From contig JALOMC010000171.1 in NCBI GenBank assembly GCA_025455665.1, forward strand, positions 1 to 5,774: DNA of 5,774 bases, in the 5' to 3' direction. The notes beneath the pieces are model-generated. The model ran no database searches. It was not told the DNA's origin and worked only from the letters and a program-made list of their open reading frames with translations. This DNA comes from Chitinophagaceae bacterium (lineage in GTDB: Bacteria > Bacteroidota > Bacteroidia > Chitinophagales > Chitinophagaceae). Each line of letters starts with the position of its first letter. The first letter of the stretch is position 1. Shown in pieces: positions 1-5,774 of this stretch. A program made the translations under genes and the position numbers.

Positions 1-198
1 GTTGTAGAAATACATGTAGTTGAACACATTGAACGCCGCTGTGGGCTGCAGCCGGTTGCTGAACTGCAAGCCGGTTTCGGCGCCGGTGCGCAGCCGAAAG
101 CTGAGTACCTGCGCAGCCGCGGCCTCGGGTATGCTGCTGCTGCGGCAGCCGGCCACGGCTACGGCAGCTGCTACTATGCAAAAAAGAATGCTCCGCAT
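1..198 (-). CDS. FG-GAP/VCBS (CRTAC/ASPIC-type) repeat lipoprotein, N-terminal part only, runs off the window
   Basis: Reading the minus strand from the ATG at 198-196 gives 66 codons without a stop to base 1. The N-terminus is a short lipoprotein signal: Arg2, a hydrophobic core, and the lipobox V-A-G-C with the lipidated Cys at residue 18. Residues 38-66 (TGAETGLQF, then NVFNYMYFYN at the end) match the segment just before the first blade of family members, where the sequence normally continues GGGVxxxDFNNDGxxD. The plus-strand neighbour has the equivalent G-[IL]-x-F-x-N ... V-x-N-Y-x-Y-x-YN; I count 9 identities in 27 aligned residues. The two genes are therefore divergent paralogues. No good Shine-Dalgarno precedes the ATG, which is common in Bacteroidota. 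The product is probably an outer-membrane or periplasmic lipoprotein with a beta-propeller; the ligand is unknown. The family call rests on a short stretch and on the neighbour's similarity. Confidence 0.78.
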   Translation of the reverse strand, partial: MRSILFCIVAAAVAVAGCRSSSIPEAAAAQVLSFRLRTGAETGLQFSNRLQPTAAFNVFNYMYFYN

Positions 199-350
199 GC
201 AGGGCAAGCTACGGAAAGGAGGCTTGACAAATAAACTAAACCGATAGCGGAGGAATGTATGTGCAGACCTGGTGCCGCCGTGCTCCACCCACCCCCCGAA
301 ACGCCTATATTGCAATGCTGGCCAATGCCGCATGGTGGGGCCGCTTGCTT
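199..350. promoter_or_regulatory. Divergent intergenic region between two propeller lipoprotein genes
   Basis: These 152 bases separate the starts of two divergent paralogues, so they should carry both promoters. The only clearly AT-rich patch is 228-240. On the minus strand it reads TAGTTTATTTG, a poor approach to the Bacteroidota -7 element TAnnTTTG, with no convincing -33 TTTG. On the plus strand TATATTG at 306-312 is one base short of that element and also lacks an upstream partner. Purine runs AAAGGAGG (215-222) and GCGGAGG (247-253) lie on the plus strand. The second sits 5 bases before an ATG at 259 that opens a 31-codon frame ending at 354. CAATGC occurs twice, at 313-318 and 323-328, ten bases apart. 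No promoter can be assigned with confidence. Confidence 0.4.
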
Positions 351-3300
351 ATGAAAAATACCTTGTTGCTGATAGGAGGGGTGTGCCTGCTGAACGCCTG
401 CAGCCGGCCCGAGCCGTTGTTTACCTCGCTGGATGCCGGCCGGCACGGCATCACGTTTCAAAACAGCATTACTGAAAGCGATATGCTGAGCGTACTCAAC
501 TATGAGTACATCTACAATGGTGGCGGGGTGGGCATTGCCGACTTTAACAACGATAGCCTGCCCGATGTGTACCTGAGCGGCAACATGGTGCCCAACAAAA
601 TGTACCTGAACAAAGGCGATTTTCAATTTGAAGACATCACCGAATCAGCCGGGGTAGCCGGCGGCGGCAAGTGGTGCAAGGGCGTAAGCATTGTAGACAT
701 TAACAACGATGGCTGGCAGGATGTGTATGTATGTGCAGCTGTAAAAGACGATGAGCAGGCGAGGCGCAATCTGCTGTACATCAACCAGGGCGTAAGCGCC
801 GGCAGCAGCACCCCCCGCTTTACCGAAGCGGCCGCTGCGTATGGCCTCGATGATGCATCGAACACGCACATGGCGGCTTTTTTTGATTACGACAACGATG
901 GCGACCTCGATGTGTACCTGCTACTCAACGATCTCGATGGTACTTACCCCAACGAGTTCAGGCCCATCCGCACCGATGGCAGCTGGCCCAATACCGACAA
1001 GCTGCTGCAAAACAACTGGGACAGCAGCAAAGGCCACGCCTACTTTACCGATGTGAGTGCTGCGGCCGGCATCCTGACCGAAGGGCATGGGCTGGGCGTG
1101 AGCATTGCCGACATCAACCGCGATGGCTGGAAGGATATTTATGTAAGCAACGACTACCTCTCTAACAACATTCTATACATCAACAATGGCAATGGCAGCT
1201 TTACCGACCGCTGTGCCGAGTACCTGGCCCATACCAGTAAAAATGCCATGGGCAACGATATAGCTGATATCAACAACGATGGCCTGGACGATATCATAGA
1301 AACCGATATGGCGCCGGCCGATAACTACCGGCTGAAAATGATGTACAGCGATATCAGCTACCAGACTTTTCAAAACTCGGCCCGCTTTGGCTACATGCAC
1401 CAGTATGCCCGCAATACCCTGCAGCTCAACCGGGGCCCTCACCGGGCGGCCGGCGATAGCGCAGGGCGGCCACTTTTTTCTGACATAGCGTACCTGGCCG
1501 GCGTAGCCCAAACCGACTGGAGCTGGGCGCCCCTGCTGGCCGATGTAGACAATGATGGCTACCGCGACCTGCTGGTATCAAACGGCTTGCCCCGCGATAT
1601 GAGCGACCTTGACTTTATGGCCTACCGCAAACAGGCCGTGGCCAAAACACCGCTGCAAGAAGTGCTGCCGCAAATGCCGGCCGTGAAGGTGCCCAACTAC
1701 ATTTTTCGCAACAATGGCGATCTGCGTTTTACCAACAAAACAACCGAATGGGGCTGGGAACAACCTACTTTTTCGGCTGGTATGGCCACCGCCGATTTTG
1801 ACCGCGATGGCGATTTGGATGTGATCATCAACAACACCAACATGCCCGTAACCCTGCTGCGCAATAATGCACAACAGCAACAGCCGCGGCAGTACCTGCG
1901 GGTGCAGCTGCAGGGGGCAGCGCAAAACAGGGGCGGCTTTGGCGCCCGGGTGAGCTTGTATACCAGCCGGGGCTTGCAGTCGGCCGAGCACTCACCCTAC
2001 CGCGGCTACATGAGCAGTGTGGAGCCTGTGCTGCATTTTGGTATTGATAGCGGTGTGCAGCTACAAAAGCTGGTAGTAGAATGGCCTGGCGGAAAACTGC
2101 AGGTGCTGTCGGCACCGGTTGCTGGCACCACGCTGCTGCTTCGCCAAAGCGATGCCACCGTAGTGGCCGGCGAAAAAGAAAAAGCCGCTCTGCCGCTGCT
2201 GACCGATGTATCGGCAGCCGCACAGCTGCAGCACGTGTACGATGAGGTAGACTTTATCGATTTCAACATTCAACGATTGATACCGCACAAGTTTTCGCAG
2301 TATGGCCCTTCGCTGGCCGTGGGCGATATAGATGGCAATGGGCTGGATGATGTGGTGATGGGTGGCGGCTCGCCCAACTATGCCAGCCTGTATTATCAGC
2401 AGCCCGATGGCCGCTTTCGGCGGCAGCCCCTGATAGACCGCGAAGACCTGAAATACCAGGATGATGGCGGCTTGTGCTTGTTTGACGCCGATGGTGATGG
2501 CGATCTCGATTTGTACATCGCTTCGGGCGGTGGCGAAAACGAACCGCAATCGAAAGCCTATGTCGATCATTTTTTTGAAAATGATGGCCGTGGCCGCTTG
2601 CAGGAAAAGGAACTGCCCATCTTGAACAACCGCAGCACCAAAAGCGCTGTGCGGGCTGCCGACTACGACCGCGATGGCGATATGGACCTGCTGGTAGCGG
2701 GCCGCTTTATACCCGGCCGCTACCCGGCGCCGGCCAGTAGTTTTTTGTATCGAAATGACAGCAAGCCCGGCGCCATCAACTTTACCGACGTAACCAGCCA
2801 GCTGGCACCCGAGCTGCTGCAATGCGGCCTGGTGACTGATGCGCTATGGACTGACATTAACAACGATGACTGGCCCGACCTGCTGCTGACTACCGAGTGG
2901 GGGCCGGTGCTTAGTTTTGCCAACCAGCAGGGCCGGTTGAAAAAAACAGACAACGGACTGAGCAAGGCCACCGGTTTTTGGAACAGCGCCACCGCCGCCG
3001 ATGTAGACAACGACGGCGATATGGACTATGTGCTGGGCAATTTTGGCTGGAATAGTTTTTTGACAGCCAGTGCCACGCAGCCATTGGGTATTTACGGAAA
3101 AGACTTTGATAACAACGGTAGCTATGATGCGGTGGTCACCTGCTTTTTGACGGATAGTTTGGGCGGCGGCATGCAAGAGGTGCCGGTAGCAGGTCGCGAT
3201 GAGTTCATCAAAGAGATGACAGCGCTGAAAGAGCGGTTTCCCAACTATGCCAGCTATGCCCGCAGCCATATCGGCAATTTGTTTTCGCCAGAGATGATGC

Positions 3301-3887
3301 AAGATGCGCTGGCGCTGAAAGCCACTACGCTGGCTACCAGCTGGGCTGAAAACAAAGGCAATTACCAGCTGGTACTGCATGCACTGCCAGTGCAGGCGCA
3401 GCTGGCACCCGTGTACGGCATAGCCGCGGCCGATGTAAATGCCGATGGCAACCTGGACCTGGTGCTGAATGGCAACGAGTACAGCATGGCACCCTACCTG
3501 GGCCGGCACGATGCCCTGCAGGGCGAGGTACTGTTGGGCAATGGACGTGGCGGTTTTGTGGCGGCATCGGCCTGGCAAAGTGGGCTGCACCTGCCGGGCA
3601 ATGGCAAAGGGCTGGTGCTGCTGAACCGACGTGGGCAGCCAGCCCTGCTGGCAGCTAATAATAGTGGCGCCAGTAAATTTTATGTGCAGGCAAATGCGAG
3701 GCTGGTACCACTGAGCCCAACCGACCGCTACCTGCTGGTGCAGTTGGCCGATGGCCGGCAGCGCCGCGAAGAACCAGGCAGCAGTACTTTCTTATCGCAG
3801 CCCGGCCGGTATGCCTGCTTTAGCCCGGCTGTCAAGCAGGTGACAGTGGTGGACAACAAAGGACAACGACGCATTTTACAACCATGA
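351..3887 (+). CDS. Large FG-GAP/VCBS repeat lipoprotein with ASPIC/UnbV domain (double beta-propeller)
   Basis: The product is 1178 residues. I chose the ATG at 351 because it opens directly on a lipoprotein signal (MKN, hydrophobic core, L-N-A-C with Cys17). The in-frame ATG at 255 would add 32 residues with no signal character. Calcium-loop motifs of the form DxDxDGxxD start at residues 64, 116, 179, 254, 306, 398 and 482. An ASPIC/UnbV domain follows at about 506-590 (NRGGFGARV, GYMSS, LHFG, VEWPGG). Seven more loops start at 659, 712, 771, 835, 884, 918 and 1028. The tail, about 1125-1178, repeats the ASPIC pattern weakly (DGRQRREEPGSS, FLSQ, VTVVDNKG). Family linkers FxD[IV][ST] recur. 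The layout suggests two seven-bladed propellers in a calcium-bound, acidic, secreted scaffold anchored by lipid. The role is probably binding of carbohydrate, protein or surface; no catalytic motif is seen. The stop overlaps the haloperoxidase start. The family is clear; the ligand is unknown. Confidence 0.93.
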   Translation: MKNTLLLIGGVCLLNACSRPEPLFTSLDAGRHGITFQNSITESDMLSVLNYEYIYNGGGVGIADFNNDSLPDVYLSGNMVPNKMYLNKGDFQFEDITESAGVAGGGKWCKGVSIVDINNDGWQDVYVCAAVKDDEQARRNLLYINQGVSAGSSTPRFTEAAAAYGLDDASNTHMAAFFDYDNDGDLDVYLLLNDLDGTYPNEFRPIRTDGSWPNTDKLLQNNWDSSKGHAYFTDVSAAAGILTEGHGLGVSIADINRDGWKDIYVSNDYLSNNILYINNGNGSFTDRCAEYLAHTSKNAMGNDIADINNDGLDDIIETDMAPADNYRLKMMYSDISYQTFQNSARFGYMHQYARNTLQLNRGPHRAAGDSAGRPLFSDIAYLAGVAQTDWSWAPLLADVDNDGYRDLLVSNGLPRDMSDLDFMAYRKQAVAKTPLQEVLPQMPAVKVPNYIFRNNGDLRFTNKTTEWGWEQPTFSAGMATADFDRDGDLDVIINNTNMPVTLLRNNAQQQQPRQYLRVQLQGAAQNRGGFGARVSLYTSRGLQSAEHSPYRGYMSSVEPVLHFGIDSGVQLQKLVVEWPGGKLQVLSAPVAGTTLLLRQSDATVVAGEKEKAALPLLTDVSAAAQLQHVYDEVDFIDFNIQRLIPHKFSQYGPSLAVGDIDGNGLDDVVMGGGSPNYASLYYQQPDGRFRRQPLIDREDLKYQDDGGLCLFDADGDGDLDLYIASGGGENEPQSKAYVDHFFENDGRGRLQEKELPILNNRSTKSAVRAADYDRDGDMDLLVAGRFIPGRYPAPASSFLYRNDSKPGAINFTDVTSQLAPELLQCGLVTDALWTDINNDDWPDLLLTTEWGPVLSFANQQGRLKKTDNGLSKATGFWNSATAADVDNDGDMDYVLGNFGWNSFLTASATQPLGIYGKDFDNNGSYDAVVTCFLTDSLGGGMQEVPVAGRDEFIKEMTALKERFPNYASYARSHIGNLFSPEMMQDALALKATTLATSWAENKGNYQLVLHALPVQAQLAPVYGIAAADVNADGNLDLVLNGNEYSMAPYLGRHDALQGEVLLGNGRGGFVAASAWQSGLHLPGNGKGLVLLNRRGQPALLAANNSGASKFYVQANARLVPLSPTDRYLLVQLADGRQRREEPGSSTFLSQPGRYACFSPAVKQVTVVDNKGQRRILQP

Positions 3888-5188
3888 GAAACTCTTTTAT
3901 GGCAGTACTCACCTTCCTATTAGGTGTAAGTGCCTGCCAGCCAGTCAGCCGGCCCCTGCCAGCCACCGCGCAGCTGCAGGATCAATGTGTACAAGCGCTG
4001 ACCAATGTGATTGTGTACGACATTTTTACGCCGCCGGTGGCCAGCCGCCTGTATGCTTACACGCAGCTGGCTTACTACGAGGCTTTGCGACCGGCCAATC
4101 TCCAATTCGCATCGCTGCTGCCGCAGCTACGTGGCTTTGCAGCCCTGCCAGCCGCACCCGATAGCAACGGCTGTCACTTCGGCCTGAGTGCTGCTACTGC
4201 CTTTTTGAAAGTGGCAGAAGCACTGGTGTTTTCAAAAGATTCGATGAAGGTAGCGGGTCGGCGAATACTGCAACCGTATGATAACCTGGAGGCCGGCGTA
4301 AGGCAGCGGTCGGTAGCGTGGGGCGAAGCCGTGGCAGCGGTGGTGCTGGCCCGTGCTGCTGCCGATAACTACAAGCAAACCCGCGGGATGCCTCGCTACA
4401 GTGTGTTTAAAGACGCGGGCCGCTGGACACAAACGCCACCCGAATATGCCGATGCGGTAGAGCCGCACTGGCGGCTGATAGCGCCACTGCGCATGGATAG
4501 TGCTGCGCAATGCCAGCCGCCGCCGCCACCCGATTACAGCACCGATAGCAGCAGCCGCTACTATATGGAGCTACGCGAAGTGTACCAGGTGGCGGCCGGC
4601 CTGACTGCCGAACAGGACAGCATAGCCTACTACTGGGACGATAATCCTTTTGTGGTGGAGCACAAAGGGCACTTTACCATGGCCAATAAAAAAATCACGC
4701 CGGTTGGGCATTGGATGGGAATAGCCGGCATACTGTGCGGCCGCTACGCACAAGGTGATGCTGTAAAAGTGGCGCAGGTATATGCACTGACGGCGGCCGC
4801 TATTTTTGATGGCTTCATTTCGTGCTGGTACGAAAAGTATAAAAGCCGGACGGTGCGCCCCGTTACCGTCATTCGGGAGTGGATAGCGCCTACATGGGAG
4901 CCGCGATTGCAAACGCCTCCGTTTCCGGAATATACCAGTGGCCACAGTGTAATATCGGCGGCGGCTGAGCAGGTGCTGACAGCCGCATTTGGTGAGGTGC
5001 CCTTTACCGATACCACCGAGATGCCCTACCTGGGGATGCAGCGGACCTTTGCATCGGCCCGGGCTGCCTCGGCAGAGGCGGGCATTAGCCGCTTGTACGG
5101 TGGCATTCATTTCAGGGCTGCCATTGAGGCTGGTAAAATGCAGGGCGAACAGGTAGGCCAATTGTTTGTGCCATTGCTGCGGAAATAA
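3884..5188 (+). CDS. Vanadium-dependent haloperoxidase / PAP2-superfamily lipoprotein
   Basis: The product is 434 residues. The ATG lies in the ATGA overlap with the upstream stop, which points to translational coupling. A lipoprotein signal ends in V-S-A-C (Cys18). Residues 35-69 (LTNVIVYDIFTPPVASRLYAYT region) are the conserved N-terminal helix of Bacteroidota lipoprotein haloperoxidases. The vanadate/phosphate pocket is present in order. K318 and R325 form KX6RP. S352-G353-H354 lie in FPEYTSGHS, with H354 the expected acid-base. S402-R403 and H409 lie in SRLYGGIH, with H409 the expected vanadate ligand or phosphatase nucleophile. Spacings K to R (7) and R to H (6) equal those known in fungal chloroperoxidase. 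The usual Pro of PSGH is Thr351, and the Asp three residues beyond the last His is Ala413. Either halide oxidation by peroxide or phosphomonoester hydrolysis is possible; sequence alone does not separate them. It is presumably in the periplasm or at the outer membrane. Residues 212-216 are five prolines in a variable loop. Confidence 0.92.
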   Translation: MRNSFMAVLTFLLGVSACQPVSRPLPATAQLQDQCVQALTNVIVYDIFTPPVASRLYAYTQLAYYEALRPANLQFASLLPQLRGFAALPAAPDSNGCHFGLSAATAFLKVAEALVFSKDSMKVAGRRILQPYDNLEAGVRQRSVAWGEAVAAVVLARAAADNYKQTRGMPRYSVFKDAGRWTQTPPEYADAVEPHWRLIAPLRMDSAAQCQPPPPPDYSTDSSSRYYMELREVYQVAAGLTAEQDSIAYYWDDNPFVVEHKGHFTMANKKITPVGHWMGIAGILCGRYAQGDAVKVAQVYALTAAAIFDGFISCWYEKYKSRTVRPVTVIREWIAPTWEPRLQTPPFPEYTSGHSVISAAAEQVLTAAFGEVPFTDTTEMPYLGMQRTFASARAASAEAGISRLYGGIHFRAAIEAGKMQGEQVGQLFVPLLRK

Positions 5189-5224
5189 AGGGTGCGGCAG
5201 TTGGTAAAACCATTGCTGAACGAA

Positions 5225-5287
5225 TGCTGCAAACACAGCAAATTTGCGCTTCGGAAGCGAGATGCTTGAACGGACGGCGCACTGCGC
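5225..5287. promoter_or_regulatory. Cluster of short inverted repeats after the haloperoxidase gene
   Basis: The 136-base gap after the haloperoxidase stop contains four small dyads. TGCTG/CAGCA has a six-base loop (5225-5240) followed by AATTT. GCAAATTTGC is a perfect ten-base palindrome (5238-5247). CGCTTCGGAAGCG has six-base arms (5247-5259). GCGC-ACT-GCGC lies at 5277-5287. None has the long T-run of a standard intrinsic terminator. They could be a weak terminator, an operator for the following gene, or chance in GC-rich DNA. An AT-rich patch, TAGTAAATATTG at 5290-5301, follows and could be a promoter -7 region, with TTG at 5266-5268 as a poor -33 partner at longer than usual spacing. Confidence 0.22.
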
Positions 5288-5324
5288 TGTAGTAAATATT
5301 GACCCCCGAAAACGAGAGAGCTGT

Positions 5325-5774
5325 ATGAAGAAATGGATATGGGCACTTGTGATGCTGATAATAGTGCTGGTAGTAGTGGCGTGGTGGCTGCCGGCTACGG
5401 TGCAGGTGCAGCAAACCCTGGTATTGAAGCGGCCGCTGACTGCAGTGGAACGCAGCCTGATTAATATGCGCCGCTGGCCTGAGTGGTGGCCCGGCAAGCA
5501 GGTGGCCGATTCGGTATACGAGCATGCCGGCCATCGCTGGCAAATCAATACCGTATTGCTGAACGGTTTTACGGCTACCGACCTCGACCAGCCGGGCCGC
5601 TATTACGATTGCAAAATAGTGCTGATGGAAAACAACCAAACAGCGCTGAGCCTTACTGTGTGGCAACAAGCGGGGGCTAACCCCATCAGCAAGTTGCGGG
5701 CTAATTTTTCTAAAGCGGCTTACCAGCGCTTTGCCGAATCGTGGCTCGCATCGGTAGCCGGCTATTTCGAAAGT
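5325..5774 (+). CDS. Membrane-anchored SRPBCC-like protein, 3' end missing
   Basis: From the ATG at 5325 there are 150 codons without a stop to the window edge. A purine-rich GAGAGAG lies a few bases upstream as a plausible ribosome site. Residues 1-3 are MKK and residues 4-22 form one hydrophobic helix, giving an N-in membrane anchor with the rest outside the cytoplasm. Residues 27-57 (VQVQQTLVLKRPLTAVERSL, then RRWPEWWPGK) resemble the start of SRPBCC/START-like proteins, where a beta strand and helix lead to a W-x-x-WWPG signature. In Bacteroidota such anchored proteins often carry a C-terminal effector-binding (GyrI-like) domain, which would lie beyond this window. The function is unknown; SRPBCC folds bind small hydrophobic ligands. 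The gene has the same direction as the haloperoxidase but is 136 bases away, so it may be transcribed separately. The reading frame is well supported; the family call is tentative. Confidence 0.72.
   Translation, partial: MKKWIWALVMLIIVLVVVAWWLPATVQVQQTLVLKRPLTAVERSLINMRRWPEWWPGKQVADSVYEHAGHRWQINTVLLNGFTATDLDQPGRYYDCKIVLMENNQTALSLTVWQQAGANPISKLRANFSKAAYQRFAESWLASVAGYFES

Noticed and set aside
215..222. AAAGGAGG, a perfect Shine-Dalgarno-like run
   Set aside because: It is followed only by a TTG and a stop seven codons later, far from the ATG at 351. It is probably chance within the divergent region.
224..229. TTGACA resembling a sigma-70 -35 box
   Set aside because: No -10 box lies at the right distance, and Bacteroidota primary promoters use a different consensus.
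20..247. 75-codon plus-strand frame at the left end
   Set aside because: It is opposite the minus-strand lipoprotein start, which has a signal peptide and family motif; the plus-strand frame has neither.
313..328. Direct repeat CAATGC spaced ten bases apart, as a possible operator
   Set aside because: Six-base repeats are too short to support a site without conservation data.
255..350. In-frame ATG at 255 as the start of the propeller gene, adding 32 residues
   Set aside because: The added residues are Arg/Pro/Trp-rich with no signal character, and they would place the lipobox Cys at residue 49. The ATG at 351 gives a normal lipoprotein signal. The purine run before 255 ends only one base upstream, too close to serve it.
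2061..3590. Two minus-strand frames of about 250 codons inside the propeller gene (2061-2822 and 2844-3590)
   Set aside because: Their repeated V/I/A-rich pattern is the complement of the Asp/Asn calcium loops on the plus strand, so they are shadows of the real gene.
4571..5548. 325-codon open frame on the minus strand across the haloperoxidase and the following gap
   Set aside because: It lies antisense to a gene with clear catalytic motifs and has no recognisable domain. Long antisense frames are expected opposite GC-rich coding DNA.
5483..5680. 65-codon plus-strand frame inside the last gene
   Set aside because: It is out of frame with the longer frame from 5325, which has a membrane helix and the WPEWWPG signature.

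Overview
The window looks like chromosomal DNA of a GC-rich member of the Bacteroidota, most likely Chitinophagaceae or a close relative. This is judged only from the protein families and from several features of the sequence: short lipoprotein signal peptides, weak or absent Shine-Dalgarno sites, and an FG-GAP/VCBS lipoprotein paired with a lipoprotein vanadium haloperoxidase. No rRNA, tRNA, CRISPR array, insertion sequence or phage gene is visible. The window is almost fully coding.

Layout. (1) Bases 198 down to 1 hold the 5' end of a minus-strand lipoprotein gene cut by the window edge. Its 66 visible residues match the N-terminus of the same propeller family as the next gene. (2) Bases 199-350 are a divergent intergenic region carrying the start signals of both genes and a possible 31-codon upstream ORF. 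(3) Bases 351-3887 (+) encode a lipoprotein of 1178 residues. It has fourteen calcium-loop FG-GAP/VCBS motifs, seven on each side of an ASPIC/UnbV domain, and ends in a weak second ASPIC-like tail. (4) Bases 3884-5188 (+), overlapping it by ATGA, encode a 434-residue lipoprotein of the vanadium haloperoxidase/PAP2 superfamily with its vanadate-pocket residues in place. (5) Bases 5189-5324 are non-coding and contain several short inverted repeats. (6) Bases 5325-5774 (+) encode the N-terminal 150 residues of a membrane-anchored protein resembling SRPBCC-type proteins; it is cut by the window edge.

Working together. The propeller lipoprotein and the haloperoxidase are translationally linked and both carry lipoprotein signals, so they probably act together in the envelope. 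The propeller would be a calcium-stabilised binding scaffold and the haloperoxidase a vanadate-dependent oxidant-producing enzyme or a phosphatase. The divergent propeller paralogue may belong to the same locus. This shared function is inferred from gene arrangement. The last gene is separated by 136 bases and need not be part of the same unit.
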